A stretch of 64,000 nucleotides of DNA, taken from Theobroma cacao (Eukaryota; Streptophyta; Magnoliopsida; Malvales; Malvaceae). Shown piece after piece: positions 24,938 through 35,841 of the stretch; position 1 is the first letter of the stretch, and each line of letters begins with the position of its first letter. The stretch covers positions 18,252,648 through 18,316,647 of the forward strand of contig NC_030850.1 in the NCBI RefSeq assembly GCF_000208745.1, in the 5' to 3' direction. Below the pieces are notes generated by a model. The model saw only the letters and a list, made by a program, of their open reading frames with translations, did not search any database and had not been told where the DNA came from. The position numbers were made by a program, and so were the translations under genes.

Positions 24938-26125
24938 TTTAATTATAAATGGAGATTTATACCCAACATATATTGCTAACCTCCTTTGAGGACCCATCTT
25001 TAGATATGAAATATTTGGTTCCTGACCGTAAACCAATCGTATAAGGAGGAATTTATAATAACTCATTTGGCTTGATGCATACAATGCTGCTACATCCAAA
25101 ATGGCGTGCCCCCAAATAGACATTGGGAGTTTAAATTTCATAAGTAATAGCCTTGCAATTAGTTGGAAATGTTAAATAAATGATTCTACTAGATTGTTTT
25201 GTTTATGAACATAAGTAACAAGCTGTTCAATAGTTATTCCAACTAATATATAATATTCATTAAAGCTTAAGATGTAAATTCACCAACATTGTAAAGACAA
25301 ATAGTCTTGATTACATAACTTGGAAAATGTAATTGCAAATGAATGATTGCAAATGCCAAATTACAAGCTGATAATAAGCAGATATATGACAATTTAGTCG
25401 ATGTATCTATTAAAACTATAAAATATCTAAATGGTCCACATGGTGAATGTATGAATCCACATATAACCTTGAATATGTTTCAAAAACATAGAGAATTTAG
25501 TCCCAACATAAGCTGGTGATAGCCTTATAATTTATTTTCCTTGAGAGCAAGCAATACATAAGTATTTCATTAGATTGAAAAACCTTCTGGTTTTTCGATG
25601 GATTATCACATTAATTTTCAATAATTTTTTGCATCATTATTGATCTGGGATGATCCAACCGGTCATGCCAAACATTAAAATCATCAGTAAACTTGTGGTT
25701 TACTATAGTCGAAGTTTTAATCATTCTAATATTTGTATGGTAAAATCCATATAATACAATGGGTAATTTTTTTTTTCAATATACACTTCTTACTCAAAAT
25801 AATAGAGGTATTAAGTGTCTTTTTCAATTCTTGTCTCAATATGATATCTATTCAGACGAATATCTTTAAAACTTAATAAACTTCTTTGAGACTTAATAAT
25901 ACATCCTCTATTATAAACTTTATTCCTCAAGGTAGTAAAATATTTACTCTTCCAGAGCCTTCAATTAATCTTGTACTACCAAATATCGTATTGACATTAG
26001 CTTTTTCCATTGTCAAGTGGTAGGAACATTTCTTATCTTTAAATATAGTATGCGTTGTAGTACTATCTATTAGACATATATCTTCATCATTGATTTTGGA
26101 TCTAACCAGATGAATATCCATATTT
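24938..26125 (-). pseudogene. Copia pol remnant: protease and integrase
   Basis: The minus strand at 26121-25927 reads DEDICLIDSTTTHTIF..DKK.., matching the copia protease region around its active-site aspartate (D-S-T/G), and ends RLIEGSGRVNILLP. At 25141-24950, SIWGHAILDVAALYASSQMS and LVYGQEPNISYLK match the end of the integrase catalytic core. The intervening frame has stops. Gag and the 5' leader cannot be recognised between 26125 and 27291. Confidence 0.8.
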
Positions 26126-27291
26126 TCTTCAAGAAAATAAAATATATGTTGTAAGAAACTTACAAGTTGATATAAGAGAACATTAAATATAAACTTTATT
26201 ATTAAAACACATAAAAAAAATCTCCCTAATAGACATATTAAAACACGTTAATTTCTTAATAATTTTATAATAAATACACCAAGTTCCTAATAGAGTTGTA
26301 CTAAAACACATCCACAAATAATTTAAAAAATTTCATTATTGGGATTTCCATCACCAATCAAATGATCAATTCATCTTTCAGGATGGGTAAAAATTTAGCA
26401 ATGTCCAAGTGTGTTATATCAACTTGGCTATCATTTTCAACAAAATTTATTTTGATATTTTTCCTTTATCTTTTAGTGATGTTTGATAAAGTTCAACAAG
26501 ATGTTCTAGTTTTCCCAACTATACTTGATAAAATTTAAGACGTACAACAGATACGTGACCAATGGGCTTTCATGTCACATCAATAATAATATGTTTTCTA
26601 TATCTCTTTTATTCTTTCCATTTTTGTCTTTTCATTATTCATCAACTTCTGGTGGGTTGAAAGTATTCATCCACTTTTGATAAGTTACAAGTATTCATTC
26701 ACCTTTGATGGGTGATCCACTTATAATGGGTTATCCACTTTTAGTGTATTATCAATTTTTAGTGGGTTAGTGGGTTAAGACATCCATCCACTTCTGATGA
26801 TAAAATTATCCATCCACCTCCGCTGGTAAAATTATTCTTAGAATTAAAATAGTGATAGTATAAATTATTATGATGATCATAATTATTAAATGGTGTTGCA
26901 TTCACTTCAAGGAATTGATGCATTCATGACTATGACCAAAATTGTTAAATGATGTTGTATTCATTTCAAGGAATAGACAGATTTATAATTTTTTTTATTA
27001 GTAGCTTGCTTGTCACATTCACTTTAGGAAATGAACATTCATGACTTTTCATTAATAGCTATATAATAGCAAATTCACTTTCCAATCAAAGAATAAAATA
27101 TAAGATATAATAAATGATAGCAAAATTCATATTGAAGTTGACTTTTAGGGAATGAAAACACCAAAGAGATATCAAGTCACTTACCTGATTTGCTACAACC
27201 AGAAATTTAAAACCAATAATTGAAATCTTTTTAAAGCTTGGAGATGACGTAAACAAAATAATTCCAAAACTTGAGAGATCGGAGGATATCT
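26126..27291. other. 5' part of the copia element, not resolved
   Basis: By position this should hold the leader and gag. I see only AT-rich sequence with local direct repeats of the CATCCACTTTTGATGGG kind at about 26650-26820 (five or six imperfect 25-30 bp units). No intact gag motif or clear primer-binding site is seen next to 27292. Confidence 0.4.
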
Positions 27292-27582
27292 TGTTATAAA
27301 AGTATAACTTAAAAGAACAAATAAAGATAACTTGAAAGAACAATTAAAGAGAAGAACGAAAGTATTTAGAGGGAAAGAAGAGATCTTATTGAAATGTGTA
27401 TTTACAAATTAAGTAAGGGGCCTATTTATAGGCCAACAACCCTTGATTTATAATCCTAATCTAATTCTATCTAAGAGTTTAAATCAGATTACATTTCCTA
27501 TATCTTGCCTGTTGAGCTTTTGGACTTAGTCTACACTTCTTGGGTCATAACATAATAGACATTTACATATTTGTAAATAAAA
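27292..27582 (-). repeat. 5' LTR of the 11.9-27.6 kb copia element
   Basis: It starts TGTTATAAAAG and is colinear with 11910-12201, including GGCCTATTTATAGGCCAACAA (a TATA-type core) and TTGGGTCATAACATAAT. The right terminus is mutated (AAATAAAA where CATAACA is expected) but the TATCT duplication fixes it. Confidence 0.8.
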
Positions 27583-27587
27583 TATCT

Positions 27588-28032
27588 ATCATTTTTTCAC
27601 TCCTTTTCCTTTTATTAAGTCATATTTTACAACTGAAGAAAAGAAAAATGATGGGATCAAGATATTAAATTGATGTTCATTAGTTCACGATATCTTCATT
27701 GGAGGAAATTCTACGGCTTGTTGAAAGTTGAAACCACGCAGCGCATTCCCTCTTACGACTGTTAAACATGTTTGTTAAGATGCCATAATCAAAATATCTA
27801 CTGCCAGGATCTATGCATTCCGTAAATAGTAATTTATTTATTCACCTAAAACAAACACCTAAATTGTATGCAATAAATAATTCTTATATGGCAAGTTGGG
27901 TACTTTCCATAAATGCCAAGTTAAGATAAATTGTCATATCACCATAAAAAAAAAAAGAAAAAGGCAGAAAAAGAGAAGGAAAGAAAAGAGTAGAGAAAGG
28001 GACAAGAAATTATAAAAGTAGAGGTTAAGAGA
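27588..28032 (+). promoter_or_regulatory. Upstream region of the first defensin-like gene
   Basis: This is not transposon-like by eye. TATAAAAG at 28011-28018 is the only obvious TATA box, but it lies only about 15-22 bases before the chosen ATG, closer than plant genes normally allow. The real start site, or the start codon, may therefore differ. A purine-rich tract (AAAAGAGAAGGAAAG..) at 27945-28010 precedes it. Confidence 0.45.
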
Positions 28033-28395
28033 ATGGCTACAGGAACAGTTGCATCTTCTGTTCAACAATTTTTGGGAATGTTATGCTTGGTTTTACTTTG
28101 GACTTCAGGTAAATAATTTCTCTCTCTCTCTCTCTATTGAGTCTTGATTATATATGCAACATATGACTGCATCAACAACTTCAATGATAAAGTTTTTCTT
28201 CATATTTTTGCTCCTTGTTTTTCTTCAATTGTATCAGTGGCAAGGCCAGCGGCTGCTCTCTATACACCAACTTGCTTGGGACCTTGTTCAGCAGTTCCTA
28301 ACTGCAACGATGCTTGTGTTACAAAAGGATTTCCTAAGAGAGGTGTATGCCTGGGGTTTACCAAAACAGATCTAGCCTGTTGCTGTACTAGCTAG
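28033..28395 (+). CDS. Defensin-like small secreted cysteine-rich protein (2 exons, 77 aa)
   Basis: Exon 1 is 28033-28108 and exon 2 is 28238-28395. The GT..AG intron of 129 bp holds a CT microsatellite and joins in phase 1. The N-terminus (MATGTVASSVQQ, then hydrophobic FLGMLCLVLLW) is a secretory signal peptide. The mature part begins near VARPAAALY and carries eight cysteines spaced C-3-C-5-C-3-C-10-C-9-CCC, with the GFPKRG turn between the fourth and fifth. This is the pattern of plant defensin-like (DEFL/LCR) peptides, which are exported and act as antimicrobials or in cell signalling; which of these applies here cannot be told. A polyadenylation signal follows at 28448. The MATG start and intron phase are shared with the gene at 39975. 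An alternative start at 28078 would shorten the signal peptide. Confidence 0.85.
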
Positions 28396-28447
28396 AGGCT
28401 GAATCCAGCCGTTTTTGTTTTGTTGTGGTCATGGCCCCATAACTTGA

Positions 28448-28453
28448 AATAAA
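28448..28453 (+). terminator. Polyadenylation signal AATAAA
   Basis: This exact AATAAA lies 53 bases after the stop codon of the defensin-like gene. Confidence 0.6.
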
Positions 28454-28560
28454 ATATAATCAAATCATCATCAACTATTTTTTCTTCTCAACTTACAACG
28501 TGTTTGGTTAAGGGAATGGCATTTTTCTCCTATTCTCTCTTATTCCTATTACTAACTTAA

Positions 28561-29483
28561 AGATGCATTTGGTTCGATGAAATGATTATTTTTTTTAATG
28601 GACATTCCAAGTGGATATGAAATACCCATTATCAAGCCCTCCTTTAGTAATGACTATTCCAAGCTAGTGTGAATAGAAAAAAAATGAATTGGATGAAAAA
28701 AAATTTTTAATTTGAAGAATCACTTTTTATAATATGAAATATTTTCATTTCTCAAGTTTTCTTTCCTTCTCTACCATTTCTTACTCTTTCCTTCTCCCTC
28801 TAAATTCCCTCCACCACTAGAAGCCGGCAACGGTGACACTACTGCCAATTGTGGGAAGTGCCAATCAAGTGATCCCATGCCAAATCTGGCACTCCCCAAC
28901 CAAATCCAATCATGAGAAACATCGGATCTAGCATTTCACGAACATATCTCGCGCTAAATCCAATCGCAAGAAGCACCGATCTGGTGCTCTAGTGGCCAGA
29001 TCCAGCCACAAGGAGCGCCAGATCGATGCTCCATTATGCTAGCCACATCTTTGGTGGCCGGTCAATTGAGAATAAAGAAAAGACCAAAAAAATGAAAACA
29101 CTAAAATGGAAAAACAAAAAAAAAGAAAAAAGAAAAATTAATATTTTATATTTTAAACTTAAATTAAAACTTTAACTATAAATTATAAAAACTTGATATT
29201 TAAAATTTAAATTGTTAATTATAAATTTTTTGTTTTAAAAATAAAAATAAAGAGTAAAGAATAAAATATTCAATATGATAATAAAGAGTATTTTTATCAT
29301 TTATGATTTATTACTTGATTATTCCTAAAATTATTCCCACCAACCAAATATTAAAAGAAGTTATAATAACAATTCTTATCATATTTTATTCTCATGAATC
29401 AAACTACATAATAATTATTTTTTCTTTTTTCTATTTTTACGGAATGGTTATTTCATTTTTCATTCAGTGAACCAAACATACCC
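28561..29483. mobile_element. PIF/Harbinger-type MITE (923 bp, TSD TAA)
   Basis: The left end AGATGCATTTGGTTC and the right end in reverse, GGGTATGTTTGGTTC, are inverted repeats. Both are flanked by TAA (28558-28560 and 29484-29486), the usual Harbinger target. There is no transposase. The middle (28840-29045) is unusually GC-rich with about three imperfect repeats of a CCAGATC..GAAGC..CCGATCTGG unit. Confidence 0.75.
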
Positions 29484-31554
29484 TAATAGTTAAAATATTA
29501 ATTCTAAATAAAATATGTAAATATTTGTTGTCAAGAACATTTTTACCTAAATAATTATTTTTTGTTTTTTTAAATAACAATTATATTCTTTTGAAAAGTG
29601 TGTTTTTATTAATTCAAGAAGGTAATAAGCTAGAAAATTAGCTTACTAGTACACGAAGAGAAAAACAGCCCGTATCACTAACTAGTGCCAGATTTGGGGA
29701 TATCTAGCACATCTAAACCCGCCCACTTAAACGCTAGCTCTACATTGTAGTGGTCTTGTACAATCTGTCCACCTTTATTACAAGTGTCCAGATTTAGTGT
29801 AAGTGCACATTAGGAAGACTCCTTAGAGCAGAAAGACTCCTCCAAATAAGAATTCAATATATTTTGAATTCTTATTTAAAATTGGATAAATCTTAATATT
29901 TAGGATGAGAACATTTTTAATAAAAGTCATTGAATGCAATTAGAATTTTTATTTACATATTAAAAAATATTTAAAATGGCAATTTGGAAGTGTAATGAAC
30001 AAATAAGTTTATTGTTGTGAAACAAAAGTTTTACCAATATCTATTCTTTGATTACAATATGATATTACTATTTATAATTGTAAATATTATTTATATAATA
30101 ATTAAATACTATTCAAAATGAAAATTATATATACATACATATATATGTGTATGTGTGTAAATAGAAGTACTGATATTGAAAAGCTTTTTAATTGACCATA
30201 ATGGTCATATTTTTGTTCATTATATATGTTTATAAATTACAATTTTAAATATTTTTATTATTAATATTAATAAAATTTACCTAATTTATAATATATAAGA
30301 ATTCTTATTGCATTAAATGGCTTTCATTAAAATATTTTGATCGTACTCTTTCACCAGATGCAATGGATAGGACAAAAAATTATCTTTTTTGTTTTTTGAA
30401 AAGCTAGAACAAAAAAATTATCTTTTTTTTGGATGCAAACAGTTCTGAGGGATATCGTGTTTCTACATGTAGATTCTGAAAAGCTTTTACTTTCTTCGTA
30501 CCTTAATGGTGAAACCAAAGAGACGTACTGCTAAGTCTTGACCTTTTGCCTTGCCATCCTAACATAAAACAAAACTTAAGAGCAACCCAATCCTCCCTTT
30601 CCGAAATCAAGTCTTGACCAGAAAAAGTTAGTGCAGTATCCATTAGTATATTTTGGGGCATTTTCATCTAATTCGTTCTCAAAAAGCGACAGCCGATATC
30701 CGTTGAAACTCGGAGAGAGTTAATTATAAAAAATAATGAACCACATGAACCTGGTGTCGCGCATGATTGCCACCATCCAAAACAAAAAGAGACAATAATT
30801 AGTTGAATCTTTTCATTGAAATCCTCCATCTTTAGACTAACTTGTACATTCATTTTTTGAAACTAGTTTGCCTAAAGTTCCTTAAGGCCAATTGCTTGCA
30901 TTTTTTCAGTTCAAGTTCCGCAAGAGTTCGTATAAGTATATCATTTTCCTCCTTAAGTTCAGCTGACTTTTAATGTTTTATTTATAAAATTGGTGTTCTG
31001 TATAATTTATCATTCAAAATAAGAAGAAATTCCTTTTTAAAGTTTTTGGAGATTGAAACAACATGACCATGCTATTGTTAAGTTATACATATACATACAG
31101 AGAGACAGAGGCTTTCCAAAATTTAAAAAAATTTTATAATGTAATTAAATAAATTCATAATGGATATTGTTAAATTCCTTAAAATTTTATAAATTAACAA
31201 TTATATTGTTAAACTTCACAAAAAATTAATATTTTAATATTTTTAATTACAATAATTTCATAATCTAATTATATAAATTCATAATTAATCTCATTTAATT
31301 TCAATAAAATTTTGTAATTTAAGTTTGTTAATTTTCATATAATTTGTATAATTTAATTATATAAATTAATAATTTAAGTTTGTTAAATTTCATAAAAAAT
31401 TTGTACTTTGATATTGTTAAATTTCATAAAATGTTGTGATTTTTATATTTTTCATTAAACTACGTTATAGTAATTACTTACTTATATTTATTAAAACGTT
31501 GTATCACATATTTATTAATTGGTTAGACATATTATAATTTGGTGTACTAATTAA
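29484..31554. other. Gene-poor AT-rich interval
   Basis: It contains a possible TIR element (separate entry), homopolymer runs and, at about 31130-31460, several imperfect repeats of TTGTTAAATTTCATAAAA-type sequence. The 61-residue minus frame at 30668-30853 has no recognisable motif. No gene is supported. Confidence 0.4.
29902..30350. mobile_element. Candidate MITE with about 38-bp inverted arms
   Basis: TTTTAATAAAAGTCATTGAA..GCAATTAGAA at 29914-29954 matches, in reverse, ATAAGAATTC..GCATTAAATGG..TTCATTAAAA at 30295-30335, with about 80% identity by eye. The interior is AT-rich and non-coding. No target duplication was identified. Confidence 0.45.
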
Positions 31555-33245
31555 TTGTTTTTCTTTGTTGACAGTTCTTTAGCTATGGTTAAATGTAAGC
31601 ATCCCAAGGGCCGAGGCCAATTGATTGCTGCATCTGGTTCTATGGGGCAGCATCATGTTCCATCGCCACCAATGCCGACATCCACTCAGGTGGTGATGGC
31701 TCTAGTACCTCAGTCGACCGTAGCAGCGCCATCTTCTGTCAGTCCACTGGTTAAGGTGCTACCTACAACTGCTTTGATACTCCCATTACTATTGGATTTA
31801 ATGCTAGTGGAGGCGAGGGCACCTCTTGCTTGGCATTGCAGTCGAGGGATAGAGGGCCTAGTGTTAGGATACTGACTCCAATCAATTCAAGAGTGAAGTG
31901 TATGTTTGACTGTTCTTGGAAAGGTAATTTCACAACTCTCAAACAATGAAAAATAGTAAATATTTTAGTTTATAATACTTAATGATACTTTTTTTAATGT
32001 TAATTGTATTTTTGAGAAGATTGGAGTGATATCGACAATAACAAGAATAATCAGGAGTGCCTTCAGTGATGAGACAAGTTCCCAACGATGGGAAGAAACT
32101 GATGTGGAAGAAATTTGAGTACTAATTCTATTGTTCAAAGTATTAATTTTTATGTAAAATATTTGTTCAATTTTTATTTAATCTAATACATAATCTATGT
32201 TTTTGTATAATCATTTTACGTGCGCACCTATAGATGCTTCAGTGGTTTAAAACATATGAAAAAATAATTGCAAGGTTTGCTTAAGGATTTATATGGACTA
32301 GGTTGAGGTCAATAACATCCTCCAATGCAAAGGGGTGTCTCAATTGTGAATCATGACCAAGGTTCGGGATGCCCTGACCGATAATGTATGGGGCATCGAA
32401 GAGTGGCAACTTTGATCCCAAAAGGCCAAGGAGAACCACTTGATAGAGAAAAAGGAAGCCATACAAAACACAGGCGATTCTGTACCTTTTCTCCCACATG
32501 CAAAGAAAACGGTAAGTGTTATCCTTTCTTTAAAATGACATTTAATAGTGATTCTTATTGTCTATTTGTTTTAATGGTAAGTGGTATTTAATTTAATAAT
32601 GATGTTTTTGCAATTATTGCTATCAAAGGTGATGGAGCGACATGTGACATTCTTCGAGCTTTTCAACTACACCACAAGCGATTGAAGGGTAGTGGAGATT
32701 TTGTGGATGAAAAGCCTAAAAATGTTATTATAAGTAAAACCTTCGATTTTATTTATTTTACAATTTTATATTTTTTCCATAGCCATTATTATTGTGTGCC
32801 TCTTATTTTAAAAATTAATTAGTTTCTTGATTAATTTTTTTTTATAGGAAACCTTTGCTTATGCATTACTGCAAAAATATAGTGACGAGCTTGCGTCTGA
32901 ACTAGCGTACGATCTGTAAGTGTGGACCAATGCCATTAGAGGGCTGCAGACCACTCGCACCATGTTTATGGATTTAGCACTAGAGTGTTGGCCGCATCAT
33001 CACTGGATGCAGCTCACACGAGTGCTACAATATCCATGATGCAGCTCACACGAGTGCTACAACATCCAAGTCTACATATGGTCCTACCCCTTCCTCCAAT
33101 GTTGTGATCGAGCCACCAATTTTTAATGAGGCCTATGAGATGCTAGAGCAAGAAGTAAATTTCGTCAAGACCACGATATTTGCAGTCAACCATTGTAGAG
33201 CTCGTTCAATGTCAAAGGAAACGCCTTTGGTACTTCATTAGAGTA
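31555..33245 (+). pseudogene. CACTA (En/Spm) TNP1-like transposase-associated gene, degenerate
   Basis: A start-like segment (MVKCKHPKGRGQ followed by a Pro/Ser/Thr-rich stretch) at 31585-31800 resembles the segment at 50150-49860 on the minus strand. Further on, VRDALTDNVWGIEEWQ..SQKAKENHLIEKK at 32350-32460, GDGATCDILRAFQLHHKRLK at 32630-32690 and ETFAYALLQKYSDELASE at 32850-32905 follow the usual order of plant Ptta/En/Spm proteins. Introns or shifts separate the blocks, with stops present. No CACTA termini were found around it, so it is a fragment. The protein would bind transposon ends. Confidence 0.65.
33007..33073 (+). repeat. Two tandem copies of a 34-bp unit
   Basis: GATGCAGCTCACACGAGTGC..ATCCA is present twice in direct succession with one or two differences. 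It lies inside the TNP1-like pseudogene and interrupts its frame. Confidence 0.85.
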
Positions 33246-34262
33246 GTCGAAACCATCTAATACTTATGGTGCAACACCAAGGGATGACGGCACTTCTTAG
33301 CTATAGGTTTCACTATTTTTGTAATAAAAATAATACTATTGATGTAATTTTTATTTATAATAACTTTGTATATTTTTTAAAAATAATTTTCCTTATTTTA
33401 AAATATTTTACAGGTTTTATTCTTATTAATATTTTTTTGACAATGAACCCCAATTCAAATGAACAACAATAACGAATAAACAAATGAACAGAGAGAAAAA
33501 AAAAAGGGAGGAGGGATCGGAGATATAAAAAAAACCTAGATAGAAAGAAAGAAAAAACGGAGAAGTTTGTTGACAAAAAAGAGAGAAAGAGAGAGAGAGA
33601 AAGAAAACCCTAGTTTCTAGCAGCTTAACAACCCACATAAACACACCATCACAAACCAAAAAATCCAAAAAAAACAAAGATTACAAAAAAGTGGGGGAGA
33701 GCTTCAAGTTGAAGGATTTTGGAAGGTTGTTGGGCATTTCAATTGGTGAAAAAGAAGGAGAAGTGGAGAGGGCGATGGAAAATGGTTCTTTGGTGAACAA
33801 GAGCGATGGTCGACCGTAGAACTAGATTTTTTTATTTTTTTTAGCCTTAGTCTTTCTTAAATCTAGGAGAAAAGGAGAGATTTTCAGAAAAGTCATTCAA
33901 TCAAACGGTAGAGAAGATTGAGAGGAATTTTTATTGAATTTAGGGAAATTTTTTGACATCGGTGAGCTATAGCCTGTGGCGGTGGTTATTAATCAGAATC
34001 TAGGATGATGGGGTAGTTGGTATTTTTAGAGAAAGAGAGAGGTAAAGTTGCTAGAGAGAGAAAAAAGGTCGAAGAAAAAAGGTGCTTGGTGTTAAATTTA
34101 GGATTTTATAGGTATGATTAGGAAGGGCACTTAAATAGTGTCATTTGAGAGAGAAGAAAGAAAATAAATAAAGAGAAAAGAAAAAAAAGGAAGGAGTGGA
34201 AAGGAAGTGGGAAAAACAAAGAAGAAAAAAAGAAAAGAGTGAAATGAAAAGGGGAGAAAAAT
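33246..34262. other. Unassigned, purine-rich on the plus strand
   Basis: Long GAGAGAAAGAAA and AAAAAGGGAG tracts (33490-33600, 34010-34080, 34140-34260) dominate. The apparent minus-strand frames rich in Phe, Leu and Ser are by-products of this bias. It may be the LTR leader of the Tat/Ogre-like debris that follows. Confidence 0.4.
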
Positions 34263-34345
34263 TAAAAGGAATGGGTTTAGTGTGGTGGTAAGCACTTTGG
34301 TGTGCTTGCTTGAGGTCTCATGTTTGAACTCTAGCAAGCACATTC
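34263..34345 (+). mobile_element. tRNA-derived (SINE-like) segment
   Basis: TTTAGTGTGGTGGTAAGCAC resembles a pol III A box and TGTTTGAACTC a B box about 35 bases later. The segment is bounded by the inverted ends GGAATG and CATTCC, like an acceptor stem, and followed by T6. It aligns with the reverse complement of 40921-40993. It is not a functional tRNA: no sensible anticodon arm. Confidence 0.5.
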
Positions 34346-34599
34346 CTTTTTTGGGAGAAAAGAAGAGAATGGAAAAATAGGGAGTGGGCCAATAAAGGTA
34401 AGCCCAATGTGTGGCTTAGAGAGTGAAGCAACCTAACGGATCAAGTGGCCTAGTGATAAAAAAAAGGAAGCCCAGCCCGTAAAGCCTAAAAAGATGAGGG
34501 AAACAGAGTAACAAATAGAAACGCCCAGTAGTGATAAAAAATAGTGGACTCTTACCTAGTCTAGTGAAAGTGAGGCTCTTGGAACCTTTTTTTATTTCA

Positions 34600-35836
34600 G
34601 GTCCATTTTATTTTATAATGTTTCATAATTGTAGTTACCATGTAAATAATATATTAAATGTATTTAGTGTAGTTAGCATGCAATGATGAAATTTTCATTT
34701 GGAATGTAAAGAGTAACAATTTCAAGTTAAATTTCCTAGGTGAGGAATTTGATTGGGACTCCACCAGAATAAATTGGAACTTACATCATTTGATGCAATA
34801 CTTTTGCAAATGGATAGAGAAATCCCAAAGATAAGACTTTTCCGAGAGACTTGTAGAGACAAGTTTCCTCGAGAAATTCCTTAGGTGGGGAAAAACTCCT
34901 AGATTTCACCAGAGCATTAAGATAATCTTAGAATATTTTTCCATTATCAGGTTTTGCTCCCATTATTTTAAAATTTAAAAATCACATTACCATTCTAAGG
35001 TTGCATCATGTGCATCTATAACATAAACTCGGTTCATAAGTGAAAATCGCCGAAGATGGGACCTTTTCAAGAGACTTGTAGAGACGAGTTTTCTCTAGAA
35101 ATTCTTTAAGTGAGGAAAAATTCTTAGACTTCATCAGAGCTTTAGGATGGTCTAGGAAGATTTTCCTGATATAAAGATTTCATTTATGCATTGATAAACA
35201 AAAAATAAAATAATAATACTAATAATAATAAATGATAATAAAAAGAATAAAAATATATAAAATTCAAGACCAAGGATCACACTTGACAAATACCTAATAA
35301 ACTTGATGACAGAGCCTCTTCAAGGGGATAAGCGTGTTTTCTCAAATGCTTTCAAGGTGAGGAGAATTCAAAAACACCCACCAAAGCATTGGAAAGGTCT
35401 AAGACAAGTCTCTAACATTTAACGATAAATAAGAAAATAAAATATAATAAATGACAACTACGGGAATAAGAATTTATTTAAGTTTAAGATCGATAATTAA
35501 TCTTAATATAGGATAACGAGCGATTAATTGGTACTATTCTTTGAACGGGGTGTCATGGGGCTGTTAATCCTTTCCCTTGTGTAACTGTACTCCTGAACTC
35601 AATTTCAAATCACATGGACTAGAGTTTGTTCCTTTTAATGGACGTAATACATGCTTAGAACCTCATTAAAAGGAATATATTTGATTAGGTGGCCAATCAC
35701 AACTAGACAAAAAGATTGGTGGCGACTCTATTTCACATTGTGCATTTGGGGTTCCTGGATTCGCATGTAGCAACACACATGTATTTATCCGAAGGCAAAT
35801 TTACAAAATTATGAAACTTCTCAACGTAAACAATGT
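34600..35836 (+). repeat. Tat/Ogre-like gypsy LTR debris with tandem repeats
   Basis: 35550-35760 reads GGTGTCATGGGGCTGTTAAT, CCTTGTGTAACTGTACTCCT and GGTGGCGACTC, the conserved 3' part of Tat/Ogre LTRs. Upstream, three diverged copies of a block (AGACTTGTAGAGACRAGTTT, GAAATTCYTTARGTGRGGAA, ..CACCAGAGCATT) occur at about 34835-34940, 35055-35165 and 35300-35410. No coding region remains. Confidence 0.6.
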
Positions 35837-35841
35837 AAACT

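Larger units (their letters stand above)
11910..27582 (-). mobile_element. Degenerate copia element, both LTRs, TSD TATCT, carrying nested LTRs
   Basis: LTRs of 292 bp (11910-12201) and 291 bp (27292-27582) are direct repeats of each other. TATCT flanks the pair at 11905-11909 and 27583-27587. A polypurine tract (TTTAAGGGGAAA on the minus strand, 12202-12213) abuts the left LTR, placing the 3' end on the left. Without the 11.9-kb insert at 13049-24932 and one duplication the element is only about 3.8 kb, so internal sequence (gag, much of RT/RNase H) has been lost. Confidence 0.85.

Noticed and set aside
33355..34343. Phe/Leu/Ser-rich minus-strand frames resembling membrane proteins
   Set aside because: They come from GAGAAAG purine tracts on the plus strand; there is no conserved motif.
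34263..34345. A functional tRNA gene
   Set aside because: A- and B-box-like motifs and acceptor-like ends are present, but no clean anticodon stem-loop can be drawn and a similar decayed copy sits in a MITE.
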